Assembly (NCBI RefSeq): GCF_000372725.1
Contig: NW_005198244.1
Coordinates: forward strand, 1,429,841-1,493,840
Source of the DNA: Emiliania huxleyi CCMP1516
Taxonomy: Eukaryota > Haptophyta > Isochrysidales > Noelaerhabdaceae
Length of the DNA stretch: 64,000 nt
Direction of reading: 5' to 3'
The notes under the pieces were generated by a model. That model had not been told where the DNA came from. It worked only from the letters and a program-made list of their open reading frames with translations, and did not search any database. Positions 18,851 through 29,334 of the stretch are shown here, one piece after another. Each line of letters opens with the position of its first letter. Position 1 is the first letter of the stretch. The position numbers and the translations under genes are program-made.

Positions 18851-20323
18851 ATGGTCGAGGGCCACAGCGTCCATCGCATCGCCACACAGCACACGCGCAG
18901 GTTGTGCGGCCGCTCGTACAAGGCCTCGTCGCCCAATGGCCGCTTCGCCGAGGGCGCGAGGCTCATCAACGGCCGCAGCTTCTCGAGGATCGAGGCTGTC
19001 GGCAAGAACCTCTTCGCCTTCTTCGCCGCTGCTGGCCAGCCTGACGTCGTTATGCACGTCCACTTCGGCATGAGCGGCCGATGGTCGGTCGAGGACGCCG
19101 CCAAGGCTGCACCTGCCAAGGACACGACGCGTCTGCAGCTCGAGGGCCACGGCATCGTCTCGAGCCTCTCGGCGATGACCGTGCAGCACGGCGGCGTCGA
19201 GATGTTCGAGAAGAAGCGGGCGGAACTGGGCGAGGACCCCATCCGAGCGGACGCCGATGCGGAGGCGCTCTGGGAACGCGTCTCCAGGTCGAAGAAGACC
19301 ATTGGGCTGCTGCTGATGGACCAAGGCTTCTTCGCAGGAGTCGGCAACATCTACCGCGCCGAGATCCTCTTCGTCGCTTCTGTGCACCCGAACACGCCCG
19401 GGAAGGCGCTGAGCCGCGCAGAGTTCGACCGGGTGTGGGCGGCGTCCGTCAAGTTGATGCGGCGCGGCTACGAGGAGGGATCGATCCTCACCGTGGACAA
19501 GGCGGAGGCGCTGGCGCTCGGCAGGCCGGGCCTGCGCCGCTGGATCTACAACAGCGCAAAGTGCGGCCGGTGCAACGGGCGCGTCGCGTCATGGGACGTG
19601 GCCGGGCGCACGTGCTACGCGTGCGCCGCGTGCCAGCCGCTCGACCCGAGTCGCGCCGAGGAGGCCGAGGCGGCTGCGCCCCCCAAGCTGTTTAACTCGC
19701 ACTGCGCCGGCGAGGGCCCGCGGCGCGGCCTGCGAGGCCGGCTAGAGCCCTCCCTGAAGCCTCCTGGAGCCTTCCTGTGCAGGCGAGAGCCTCGAGGCGC
19801 GACTCGCCCAGCCTGCGAAGCTGCGGGTGGCGGAGCTGCGCGAGGCGCTCACGGCGGCAGGCCTCGACGCCGGCGGCAAGAAGGCAGAGCTGGTGAGCCG
19901 CCTCGAGGCGCACCGCCTCCAAGGGGCTGACGCAGCCGCCGCACCCGCGCCGCCGCACGCGGCCAAGCCGGCGGTCAAGCCAGCGACGACGCAGCGGCCA
20001 ATCAAGTCGGCCCGCGCCGCGGCGGCCGAGAAGGCGGCGAGCCGCTGGGTGTGGAGCCGGTAGAGCCGTCCCAGAGGCATCTCGGAGCCTTGCTGTAGGC
20101 GGCGGCGGGCGAGTCGCGAGCGGTGGAGCACGTCGCCGAGTGGGAGGTGGGGCTCGACGGCGCTGGTGCCGGCCAAGTTGATCTGCCGCAAGAGCAAGCG
20201 GTGCCCACGCCAAAGCGGCCGCGCCGTCGCGGCCGTGCGGCCGCGCCTGACGCGTCCGCGTCCGCCGGCCCAGAGGTGGCGCGCGCGGCGGAGCGCCGCA
20301 CGCGGGCGCGCCACAAGGCGTGA
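18851..20323 (+). CDS. Fpg/Nei-family DNA glycosylase with SAP domain
   Basis: Base-excision repair enzyme that removes oxidised bases and nicks the strand. Exons 18851-19709, 19783-20048 and 20099-20323 give 449 residues in frame. The protein starts MVEGHSVHRIA, so residue 2, the usual catalytic Pro, is Val. The H2TH region is GFFAGVGNIYRAEILF, and the C-terminal zinc finger is present (CGRCNGRV then CYACAACQ). Exon 2 encodes a SAP DNA-binding motif (LRVAELREALTAAGLDAG then KKAELVSRLEAHRL), and exon 3 a basic tail. Intron 1 (19710-19782) is GC-AG with GGCGAG repeated at both borders; intron 2 (20049-20098) is GT-AG. Overall it resembles actinobacterial Nei and plant-type enzymes. The Met at 18851 is chosen because family homology starts exactly there. 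Confidence 0.9.
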
Positions 20324-21220
20324 GCATTGGGAAACGATAGGCCTATGTGATTTCCAGCATCTGGACGCATTTCGGCTGGTTTCTTGCCTGTTTTCCACAA
20401 ATTTTTCATCTTTTGCACTTACTCTGCGCACATAAAAAATATACAGGCCTCGTGAGTCTCGTGTCAGGTTCTCGCTCATCCACCCACCCTCCTCGACCTT
20501 CCCGACGATGTGGGTGTCCCTGCTTCCGGCTACTGCATGTACCTGAGCTAGGGCCTGAGAGGCCTCGCTGGAGCCGAGGCATAGCGGCGTGATTTCGGAC
20601 CTCCACCACCCCCGTCTTGTCCCGGGTCTAGCGGCGTCTTGTCCCGGGCTGAGTGTCATCAACACTAGCCGGCCCGCTGTTCCTAGGGTTGCGCGAGCTG
20701 TCCGAAGCTGTCACAGCTAGGGTTGCAAGACCTCAAAAGCCGGTCATCCACCCCGAAAGTGGCCGCCCTCCCCTCCAGAGCGCCGCCACAGCCGTCTTGC
20801 AAAACGGCCCAACCACCGACACGACCGCCACCGTCCGGCGGCAAGGCATACGCTCTGAGGCCGTAGAATGGTGACAGCTGCATCTAGCTCTTTGCGCGGG
20901 TCAAGTGTACGTGGTCTCCCCTTGATGGTCCTAGGCGGGCTTCTCCACAGGAGTCGATCTTGGAGGAGGGGCAGTGCTCACTCTGCACTCTCTGGTCGGC
21001 CTGCTGTACCGACCGTCGTGGCTTCACATCTACCTCGTGCCAGCGGCTCTCCTCGGCACCAGAGCGCTCCATCAGAACGCCAGAGCCTGTCCTGGGGCGG
21101 GTCCCTACGCCCTTACAAGCATACGCATAAAAAACCCGGACTTCAAGCGATTGTACATGTACTGCGGTGGTGTGTGCAGGTGGTGTGAGTGAATGCACAG
21201 CAACAACCTGAGCTCTCAAT
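20324..21220. other. Intergenic, no supported gene
   Basis: 0.9 kb between the DNA glycosylase and the TLDc gene. There is a short AT-rich stretch near 20395-20445 and repeated CTTGTCCCGGGTCTAGCGG / CTTGTCCCGGGCT around 20617-20655. The ORFs are short and overlap on both strands without motifs. Confidence 0.4.
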
Positions 21221-22096
21221 ATGCTCTTCCACCTAGCCATGATACTTCCGACGCTGCCGCCGAAAATGCTGCCTGCGCTCTCGCACCTGGCGAACTCTCT
21301 CCACACGATTGGCGACTACTACGTGGCAGGCGACAATGACGCTGCTCTCAATGTCGCCCGCGAGGAGCCGCTCATGCTCCCTCTCGGAGCGGTAATTGGC
21401 GGCCTGGCGCTGGCCTGGCGAGGCGGCTCGCTCCCCAAGCCGCCGCCGACGCTGCTCGCCGGCACAAATCTCGACGGCAAGCCGCTGAGGCTCGCCTACA
21501 GGGCTTCGCGCGATGGTTGGGGAGCGGAACGCTTTCACGACCGTGTCGACTTTTGCGGGAGTGCCCTCGTCGTGGCAGCGAGTGGCGGCGCGGTCGCGGG
21601 AGGCTACAACCCGTCTGGGTGGGCATCCACCGATGATTACTCCTCCTCAACCAGCGCATTCGTCTTTGCGATTGAGCGCAGCGGCGTTTGGCATCGAATG
21701 GGCACCACAGGCGGCGCGGCCATCTACGACAACGCACGATCTGGGCCCACCTTTGGGTCTGATGCACTAGTCGTCGGCGCGGGCATGGCTCCGGTGATGG
21801 GAGGATTCGCCGGCCCCGACACCGAGAGCATGCAGCAGCAAGGGAGCTTGCGATCCGCCTCCTCCTTCCTCGGATCCTCCTACAACCGCGGGCCGCCTCC
21901 CTACGAGGTGTCGCTCTTTGGCGGTCGGCGAACGCAGGTGCGCCTCCGCGAGGTGGAGGTCTGGGTGGCCGACACGCCGCGCAGCAAGGCGCCGTACCGC
22001 GAAAAAGGAGGGCGCGAGCCGCGCCGCACTTTGGCGGGCCGCGCGTCCTCGAGCGACTGGAAGCGCATCTTTTCCGAGGCGGGCAAGCAGAAGTGA
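21221..22096 (+). CDS. TLDc-domain protein
   Basis: 291 residues in one exon. From about residue 87 it matches the TLDc fold: LRLAYRASRDGWGAERFHDR, then GGAVAGGYNPSGW, then SAFVFAIER and NARSGPTFGSDALVVG. TLDc proteins (OXR1, TBC1D24, Restriction of telomere capping 5) act in oxidative-stress resistance and in regulation of the V-ATPase. The N-terminal ~85 residues include two short hydrophobic stretches (LPLGAVIGGLALAW) and could anchor or target the protein. The C-terminal 70 residues are basic and specific to this protein. The first ATG at 21221 is used; ATGs at 21239 or 21266 are possible. Confidence 0.8.
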   Translation: MLFHLAMILPTLPPKMLPALSHLANSLHTIGDYYVAGDNDAALNVAREEPLMLPLGAVIGGLALAWRGGSLPKPPPTLLAGTNLDGKPLRLAYRASRDGWGAERFHDRVDFCGSALVVAASGGAVAGGYNPSGWASTDDYSSSTSAFVFAIERSGVWHRMGTTGGAAIYDNARSGPTFGSDALVVGAGMAPVMGGFAGPDTESMQQQGSLRSASSFLGSSYNRGPPPYEVSLFGGRRTQVRLREVEVWVADTPRSKAPYREKGGREPRRTLAGRASSSDWKRIFSEAGKQK

Positions 22097-22722
22097 GAGT
22101 GAATCCGTCTACAGCCTGACTAGAATCCTGTCCTCATGGATCGACATGGTACGGTATCGTGGGGCTGGGGGAGTGCGAAAGTGGAGGGGGGCTTGGTACG
22201 TAAGAACACGACGGATGTGGCGCATCATCATCTTTCCACCCACGCGCGCATCGCTCTCACGACTCACCTCGGTCCTCGCTCAGCTCGCATTCCTCTATGG
22301 TGCTAATGCGTAAATGGACACGGCTCTGGGTGAAGGACACGAGCGGAGGAGAGCCCCACACCCCCAGGAGCAAGGGGACCACGGGACCTGGAGAGATCTC
22401 ACAAAGCTCTCTGTCCCTCTGCCTCTCTCGCAGGACCTAGGTCGTCCGCGCTAGTGTGTAGGTAGTGAATTCCCTTGTCGCTTGTGTGCCCGCCCCGACA
22501 AACATCCTCAAACACACTACATGCACATGCACATGCACCCCCATGCACATGCACATATGCCCCCCCCCCCGCCCGCCCCCCCCTCTCTCACCGCGCCCTC
22601 TCGACCAAACTCTCTCCCTTTCTTCATTCAGCTAACACTGACACTGAGGAGACCGGAACGTAGCCCTCGAGAAGGACGTCGGAACTTCCGCACGGCGTCG
22701 TGCGTCCTCTTTTGTCAGAGCC
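22097..22722. other. Intergenic with CA/CATG microsatellite
   Basis: Short spacer between two plus-strand genes. It contains a run of ATGCAC/ACATGC units (about 22519-22560) followed by a poly-C tract (22561-22585). The downstream part should hold the 5' UTR of the next gene. No gene is supported. Confidence 0.4.
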
Positions 22723-23874
22723 ATGTGCACCGCACTCCACTCGCTCCCGTCCTCCGCGGGCCTGAGTTCGATGTTTGAAAGCCTTCCCTCGAAGGAAGCA
22801 CTACTCCACGTCTACCACAACGGCGAGGCGCGGGCTGAGTTCGTGGGCACTACCCTCAAGACCACCGGCGCAGACAGATACTTCTCCGAGACGCAGCTCT
22901 CCGCGCTCACAGGCCTGGTCAAGGAGGGCGGTTCGACCGAGCTGATCAAAGAGGTGCTGCTGTACTGCCCGACCCTCTGCGAGAAGTACGACTCGTACGC
23001 ACCAATCGTGGTGGGTGCCAAGGAGGCGGTGAGCGCGCGGATTGATCAAGCCCGCAACCCCGACCGCCGCCCAGAGCTGATCGCGGAGGGCAAGCTTGTG
23101 ATCAAGGAGGTGGCGGCGCCATACCTCTCTAAGATTGCCGACAAGAAGGCCGCGCTCCTCGCGAACAAGACCCTCGCCGACAAGCGGCTCACCTGCGCGC
23201 TGCAGGCGCTGCAAGCTGCGCGGGAGCACCCGGCTGAGACAGCAGCCGCGCTCAAAGCCACGGCACTCGACCTGCTGCAGTACGACAAGGTGGCCGAGTA
23301 CCGCGACTACATTCAGACCGACGCCTTCGCCTCTGACACCCTCGCTCTCGCGAGCCGCACTCACCAGCTCGTGACCGAGGCCATACCGTCGCTCGCTCAC
23401 AACGCCGCCAAACAAAGCATCGAGAGCCTTCGCGCAAGGGCTGCGGCTCTATCAACCGAGGCTCGCTCCCTACTTGATCGGGAGAGCACGTGTGCCATCG
23501 AGCGCGCGCTCTTGCTGAACGCCAAGGCACGCTCGCTGCTCTCCGAACTGGCGCTTCATGTCGCTCACCACCCGCAGGCAGGGCGGTCGCGGGAGCCGCT
23601 CGAGTCGCTTGCCGAATTCATCGCGCCAGACTCACCGGCCGAGCATATGGAGACTAGCAGCGTTGTTGACGCCGAGCCTTCGACGGCGGACACCTCAGTA
23701 GTCTCTGAAGCGGCGCCTGCGGTGGCGAAGATCGAAGCTGACGCCGTTGACACCCAAATCAACTTCATGGCCGCTGCCATGATGGCTGCCACGGCCGCGA
23801 CAGCAGTTGCGGTGGCGACAGCTGCAGTGGCAACCGCCGCAACCTCTTCACAGGAGCCCCATTTTACTGCTTGA
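22723..23874 (+). CDS. Helix-rich protein with Ala-rich C-terminus, family unknown
   Basis: 383 residues in one exon. The body is almost entirely predicted amphipathic helix (LIKEVLLYCPTLCEKYDSYA, then long Ala/Leu/Lys/Glu helices such as KLVIKEVAAPYLSKIADKK). It ends in a low-complexity Ala/Thr/Val segment (AAAMMAATAATAVAVATAAV). The first ATG at 22723 is followed by a second in-frame Met at residue 17 (MFESLPSKEALL), which is also a reasonable start. The layout is reminiscent of lipid-droplet surface proteins (perilipin- or LDAP-like helical coats), but I see no diagnostic motif and do not assign that role. Codon use is that of the neighbouring genes. Confidence 0.65.
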   Translation: MCTALHSLPSSAGLSSMFESLPSKEALLHVYHNGEARAEFVGTTLKTTGADRYFSETQLSALTGLVKEGGSTELIKEVLLYCPTLCEKYDSYAPIVVGAKEAVSARIDQARNPDRRPELIAEGKLVIKEVAAPYLSKIADKKAALLANKTLADKRLTCALQALQAAREHPAETAAALKATALDLLQYDKVAEYRDYIQTDAFASDTLALASRTHQLVTEAIPSLAHNAAKQSIESLRARAAALSTEARSLLDRESTCAIERALLLNAKARSLLSELALHVAHHPQAGRSREPLESLAEFIAPDSPAEHMETSSVVDAEPSTADTSVVSEAAPAVAKIEADAVDTQINFMAAAMMAATAATAVAVATAAVATAATSSQEPHFTA

Positions 23875-24101
23875 ACGCTGACGGCAAGAAACGCGTGTGC
23901 CGACGCCCCTCGACGCCTCGTGTGACTCGTGTGAGTCGTGGCACGTGGGGGCCAGAATGTGGCGCGTCTATAGTCGTGTGAGTCGTGCCGAGTCGACGAG
24001 TCTGTGTTGAAGGGGAGGTTTTTGAGATTTCAACACAGTACAGCTCTCCCCCTCAAGAAGACGCTACACGGCACCAGCCGAGCAGAGCGCAGCTCAGCAC
24101 A

Positions 24102-26420
24102 TCACAGCAGAGCCCTCACGACAGGATGCCCTTGGCTCTCCCCCGCCGCCTCCATCGCAATCCGCTCCTCTTGCTCCCTCTTGCGCCTTGCCTCGCGCGC
24201 CAGCGCCGCCCTGTGGATCGCGAGCTGCTTGGCCAGGCCGAGCCGCGTCGCGGAGGTCGATCCGGGCGGCAAGGACTCGAGAACCGACTTGAGCCGGGCA
24301 GCCTCATCCGCGTGGTTGGAGGCGAGAGGGTTGGCTGCCTGCGCCCCGTGCTTCGCGTCCAGCTTCTTCTCGAGCCTCTCTCGCCTCGCTGTCTCCACGG
24401 CCGCCCGTCGGGCGGCTGCTGCCTGGCGCCGCTCGTCGGCTGCAGTCGGAGCGTCGAGCTCCTCTTCGGTCAACGCCACTGGCCTCAACAATGGTGCGTT
24501 GCCCTTCCGCTTGCTCTCGAGCGATGCTCGCCTGGCCGCGTCCAAAGCGGCCCGTCGGGCGGCCGCTGCCAGGCGCTTTACCTCGTAATCGCTCAGCTCG
24601 GCAATGGCCGCGTCGCTCTCCTCGATGGGGCTCCCGTGCAGAGAAGCACACGCGTCTCGCTCTCGCTCCACCTGTAGGGGAGCTCCCGCCTCTCGTGCTT
24701 CCTCCGTGGCTGTGGCTGGCGGGGTCTCCTTCTCCATGCGAGTAGAAGGTCGTGGCACCGAAGCAGCGGTGGTGGGCGAGATGGCGGCTTGCGCCGCGGG
24801 CCTTGGCGGCGAGGAGGAGCATTCGTCCGCCTCGCATCCACACCTCTTGGGCTTTGGTGGCGTCTCCCGCCTTTGCCGCGCGTGGCGCCGGCTGCGTACC
24901 CGAGCTTCTTGGTAGGGATTCAGTGAGAGGCCGACAGTAGCATTCTCGCGCGCCTCGGCCAGTAAGGCGGCCTGCGTGGGGCTCGCATCGCTGAGCAGCC
25001 TGGCTGCTGCACCCCGCGCTTTCCGCGCGGCTGCGGCTGCCGCACGCTCCAGCCGACGCTTGTCCATACCTTGCGCCTCGCTCTTAGGCGGCGGCTGGCC
25101 GAAGGAGCCTCCCGAAGCGCGCTGTGCCTCTTCTCTTTGCAGCCGCTTGCGAGCCGCGGTCACGTCAACCTCGCCAATAATCTCCGAGTGCACATCGCCC
25201 CCTCGTGTGTAGACGGCGCCGCTCCGCAGCGGCATACCGTCAGTGGGCGTGCTGCCGGGCTGCGGGCCGTCGACCCTCTGCCCATGCATCGCCGCCGCGT
25301 GCCGCAACGTGTTGAGCGAGTGCTCCGTGTCCTTGCTCGCCGGCGACACGGTGGCGATGATCACCGTGCCGGAGCCCTGGCGGCCGGCCTCGCTGCTTCG
25401 TTCGAAGGAGGGGCGCAGCAGAAGGGTCAGCGGGTGACGCCCGCCGGCCGCCGAGCGGAATTCGCCGCCGCCATTGAGCGAAGCGACCGAATCCTTGAGC
25501 GCGAGGAGGGAGGCGTTGATGGCCGCGCTCTCTCGCGTTCGCTCAGAAGAGTGGCTGTCGGCGTCGATGCGCTGCTCCGACCCGGCCAGGTCGACGAGTG
25601 TGAGCGAGCCCCCGGGGACGCCCGCACGCTGGACGTGGAGACGAAAGACGGCGTGCGATCTACTCGACGCGTCGTGCACGCCTGTCGCCGCTGTCTCGCG
25701 GAGGCTCGCCCCGTACTCAAAGAGAGCTCGCAGCCCTGTGGCGCCGTCCACGCGTACCTCGGCGCATGGGAGCGGCTCGACCGTGCCCGTGGCCGGGTCT
25801 GCGAGGACCTGGCACACGTCGCCGCCGCGGAGGAGGTCGCGCGCACCGCCGACGCCCAGCTCTGTGAGTGTGGCGGTGACCTCATCCGCCGGACTGAGGC
25901 TGGCGAAGAGGTCGTCGCAGAGCCGCGAATGCAGCCCGGCCATCGTGAACGTCTTGCCAGACCCGGTCTGCCCATACATCAGCACCGTCGCGGCCACTGA
26001 GCCTGCCGCCGCGCGCCGCACGAGCGGGAGGACCTCGGCCGAGTACACCTCGTCCGTCGTCGCCTCCTCGTCAAAGACGCGGTCGAAGGTGAAGCTGTGG
26101 TGATTGATGAGAAGGTTCCGGCAATCGGGCCGCATGCGGCAGTCGTGCACGACAATCGCATCGTTGCCGGCGCGGGAAAGCACGTCAAACTCGCCCGCGC
26201 GCCGCTCGTGCGGAAACAGCGGCCGCCTCCGCACACATACCCGCACCCTCTGGTGCTCTGACTCGCAATCGTCCCCACTCGGGCCCTCGAACGGTTGCGG
26301 CAGCGGACCGAGTACGTCACCTCGATAGCGCCAGATGGCAGCGTTGAATAGCTCCGCGTTGTCCCTCCGAGCGGTCCGCTTGTCGGAGTTGCGAATCGGC
26401 TGGCTCTCCGAGTTCCCCAT
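24102..26420 (-). CDS. Kinesin motor, kinesin-13-like, with N-myristoylation-type start
   Basis: 772 residues in one exon from the ATG at 26420. The motor carries RVRVCVRRRPLFPHE, the P-loop GQTGSGKT (about residues 150-157), switch I ASSRSHAVF and switch II DLAGSE, so it hydrolyses ATP on microtubules. The internal order and the region before the motor resemble kinesin-13 (microtubule depolymerase) proteins. The protein begins MGNSESQP, which fits the MGxxxS N-myristoylation consensus. The C-terminal third is highly charged and holds two similar modules (AAAARRAALDAARRASLE and AAAARRAAVETARRERLE), probably coiled coil or helix. The track-style upstream start at 26444 would need GTG, so it is not used. 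Confidence 0.9.
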   Translation of the reverse strand: MGNSESQPIRNSDKRTARRDNAELFNAAIWRYRGDVLGPLPQPFEGPSGDDCESEHQRVRVCVRRRPLFPHERRAGEFDVLSRAGNDAIVVHDCRMRPDCRNLLINHHSFTFDRVFDEEATTDEVYSAEVLPLVRRAAAGSVAATVLMYGQTGSGKTFTMAGLHSRLCDDLFASLSPADEVTATLTELGVGGARDLLRGGDVCQVLADPATGTVEPLPCAEVRVDGATGLRALFEYGASLRETAATGVHDASSRSHAVFRLHVQRAGVPGGSLTLVDLAGSEQRIDADSHSSERTRESAAINASLLALKDSVASLNGGGEFRSAAGGRHPLTLLLRPSFERSSEAGRQGSGTVIIATVSPASKDTEHSLNTLRHAAAMHGQRVDGPQPGSTPTDGMPLRSGAVYTRGGDVHSEIIGEVDVTAARKRLQREEAQRASGGSFGQPPPKSEAQGMDKRRLERAAAAAARKARGAAARLLSDASPTQAALLAEARENATVGLSLNPYQEARVRSRRHARQRRETPPKPKRCGCEADECSSSPPRPAAQAAISPTTAASVPRPSTRMEKETPPATATEEAREAGAPLQVERERDACASLHGSPIEESDAAIAELSDYEVKRLAAAARRAALDAARRASLESKRKGNAPLLRPVALTEEELDAPTAADERRQAAAARRAAVETARRERLEKKLDAKHGAQAANPLASNHADEAARLKSVLESLPPGSTSATRLGLAKQLAIHRAALAREARRKREQEERIAMEAAGESQGHPVVRALL

Positions 26421-27391
26421 CCGTGCGTGAGGCGCGACGGGCACGAAGCGTTGGGGGAGTGGGGGAAAAGAAATAGCTGCGTGGAGGAAGGTGGTAGTGA
26501 GAGATGAGAAGCTGGAGGAAGGTCGCTAGTGTGCTACCGTCGCTGTCCCTTTTGTCGGGAGCAGGAGATATTAACTAGGAGAGCGGTGTAGAGCTAGAGG
26601 GAGACCCGTGCCGCCGCGGGTGCAACCTGTCCTATACGAGAGAGGAATCCCTGGGACCCTGTCGTGGGTGAACCTGCCCAGCCCCCCTCGCTCCGTGTCG
26701 CGAGATGCGCTCCCCGCTCCCGTTCCCATGTGTGTCCTTGACGTCGTCCTTCGCGCTTTTCGCAAGAAAGATCCTGTTCGTGCTGGTAGAGGGAGCGACC
26801 GTCCTTCTCCCACCCCTCGGTAGCTCGTTTGGCGTGTCCGATTGATTTAGACATATTCGGTGGCTCGGATTTCCGTTTCCGTGGGCACACGTGCTCCACA
26901 GCCCCCACGTGGTGCGGCGCGAGGGAGCTGTGCAGGTAGCCTCGGTCGATGGACGATGGAGTGGTCCTCGCCCCTGCAGCCTCGCCCGCGTCGAAGCCAC
27001 CTTTTGGCTGGGAGAGAGAGACATTTTTAGCAATACCAAACCATTTCTTTTGTTGGCTGGGTGCACCTGAGCCCTCATGTGGTCATAGAGAGCCCGCGCT
27101 TGGCTTTCATTCAGGTGGCATGACGAGGGGTGAGTGAGGTGGCGGAGCCAGCTAGGCAGCTACCTGGGCCCACCTTGCATCTAACATCTGTATGTGCTAG
27201 CATATCGTGCGGGGAGACCCGCGTGCCCGGTGCGACGTCCGGCTGGGGTAACTCAAAAGAAAACCCGCTTACATCATTAGCCTCGTCAAGACACAAAACG
27301 CAAGAGCACACACTTCGGCACCAACGCGATTAGCCGCGGCCTCGTCGCCCTGCAGCGTCTCGCCACAGCTCGCGGGCCGTCTCGCCCCACG
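26421..27391. other. Intergenic with one copy of dispersed repeat family C
   Basis: Promoter side of the kinesin gene and of the PCL cyclin gene, which are divergent. 26640-26825 is a copy of repeat family C. The rest (27080-27390) has only short ORFs; if the cyclin gene has an upstream exon it would lie here. Confidence 0.4.
26640..26825 (+). repeat. Dispersed repeat family C, copy 1
   Basis: Shares, in order, GGGACCCTGTC, CCTGCCCAGCCCCCCTC, GATGCGCTCCCCGCTCCCGT, the GTCCTT...CAAGA-GATCCTG block and CTTCTCCCACCCCTCG with the reverse complement of 37335-37480 and, in part, with 63780-63935. No ORF is shared, so it is a non-coding interspersed repeat. Confidence 0.7.
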
Positions 27392-28586
27392 ATGCTGGCG
27401 GCCGTCAAGGCGTACGGGTCTGGAAAAGGCATCTTTGGCCTCGGCGGAGCGGACAAGCACGGTGCGCCGCGCGCGAAACGGCCACTCTCTGAGCGCGCAC
27501 AGAGAGAGTGGGACGCTCTATCTGTGTGCCCGCGCGCCCCTTTCCGCGCAGTCCCACCTTTGGCTAAGCCGTCAAGCCTCTGCTGGCGTGCAGGCGCCGA
27601 CGCCGAGCAGTCCACGCAGCAGCAGCAGCGGCAGCAGCAGCAGGCAAAGGCTGGTCGGTGCGACACGTCGTCCCCGTCCACATCTGGAGAACCGTCGCCC
27701 TCGGCGTCGGCCTGCGCGCCCAGCGCGAGCAAGGACGCCTCGCTCGCGCTGCTCAACCGGTCGCCCGATGCGTCGTCTCTCTCCCGCATGCGCCGCAACG
27801 AGTCGGCCGCCGCGGCGCTGCAGAGCCTGGGAGCCGGCGAGGCAGAGGGGAGCGGCGGCGGCGCGGGCGAGCGGTGCGGCGGGCGGCTGCCCAAGAACAA
27901 GTCGTTTGCCGTGCTGCACCAGCTGCGCGCGCGCGAGGCGGAGCAGCCTCAGACGGAGGCGAGCCGCTCGCTCGTCTGCGAGGCTTGCGCCATGCACCTC
28001 GAGGCGCAAATCCTGCCGCCTCTCTCCTCCCCTCCCTCCTCTCCGCTGCCGGCTCCTCCCCTCCCTGCCGCCTCTCCCCTCACTGCCGCCTCTCCCGCCC
28101 CTGCAGGCGATGACCAAGGCGGAGATTCCGGCAGGCTCGCCGCAGCCGCACGTGTCGACGAGAGCAGAGATGAAAGAGTACATCGAGACCATCTGCCGGC
28201 AGCTCAACCTGCCCAACTCGTGCATCATCGCGATGGTCACCTACCTCGAGCGCCTCGTGGCCAACGACAACTTCGAGCTCACGCGGCTCAACTGGCAGCC
28301 ATCGGTCCTGTCGGGCTTTGTGGTCGCGGCCAAGCTGTGCTTCGACGAGCCGGTCTGGAACGAGGACTTCTTGCGCGCGCTGAAGATCTCCAACGTCCAG
28401 GTCGGACAGATCTCGCGCTGGGAGATCAACTTCCTCAAGCTCATCAGCTTCGAGACCAACATCGAGCTCTCCGACTACGCCAGCCTCTGCTTCCGGCTGC
28501 AGGAGCGCTACCTGCGAACGCGCGGCGAGAAGGTGCAGTTCTTCACCTTCCTGATGAATGCCTGCTCGGCGGCAAAGGCGGGCTGA
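27392..28586 (+). CDS. Cyclin Y/PCL-like cyclin
   Basis: Two exons: 27392-28003 and 28107-28586, joined by a GC-AG intron of 103 nt; both borders read AGGCG. Exon 1 is low-complexity (Gln, Ser, Ala) with a possible regulatory segment (LPKNKSFAVLHQLRAREAE). Exon 2 encodes the cyclin box: EMKEYIETICRQLNLPNSC, CIIAMVTYLERLVAND, SGFVVAAKLCFDEPVWNEDF, WEINFLKLISFETNI. This is typical of cyclin Y and yeast Pho80/PCL proteins, which activate CDK16/Pho85-type kinases in signalling and nutrient control. It is about 363 residues in this model. The start at 27392 is the first ATG of the open frame; an upstream exon cannot be excluded. Confidence 0.85.
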
Positions 28587-29334
28587 GCGCGACCCGCCGG
28601 TGTGCCGCGGAGAGGCGATGACCTCTCTGCTCGCCCCCGCCCGCCCTGCCGCGGGAGGTGCTGTGGGGCACACCCAGAGACGTTGGCAAAGCGTGCTCGT
28701 GCATGCAGATCTGGCAAAGTATGTGTACCCTCGCATGAGTGTGCTTGCTCGGATGGGGGGGGATAGCGCCCCTCCCCGAACCTCTCTGTATAGGCATCGT
28801 CCGGATTCCGCCGTTCTCGCGGAGCCGGAGCGTGTGTCGGATGCCGCTCTACGAAGCCGCGCGCATGTGAGGCCCTGGCCAGTCGAACGGCTGCACGAGC
28901 TGGCCCCCCCTCTGTGTGTGCACATCCATGGCTGTGTGCGATGTGAAGATTTGGTCAATGTCTGTCGAACTGTCGATGTATTGTCCGCAGATCCATGTAT
29001 GGAAGAAAAGTCTCATTTTCTCCGTGACGACACTGATCTGGTGACGAGCCTAGATCACTAGACCTTGCTCGGAGCTCGCTTGGGTCTTGCGCGAGGTGTC
29101 TTGGCTCTTGCTAGGAAGTAGGATTGCTCTACTTATGGTCTTGGATGGTCGGGGAGCACTTGGAGAGCGCTTTTGCGTTTTGGGTCGGCAGCGTGTGCTG
29201 CTGAGTGCTGTGCAGGACTTGCTGCAGGACTGCGCTCGCGGTCTGGTCTCTGGAGGGCCTCTCCCTCTGCGGTGCGGTGGGCCGCCATCCCCGACCGCCG
29301 GGCCGAGCTCGACATGAAAGCCAGTTGGTTACTA
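28587..29334. other. Intergenic between convergent genes, no supported gene
   Basis: 0.75 kb that should hold the 3' UTRs of the cyclin (+) and SMG9 (-) genes. Short ORFs only; no repeat shared elsewhere in the window was seen. Confidence 0.4.

Noticed and set aside
22723..23874. Perilipin or rubber-particle/LDAP-like lipid-droplet protein
   Set aside because: Only general helix content and a Tyr/Pro/Val stretch support it; no family motif, so left unassigned.
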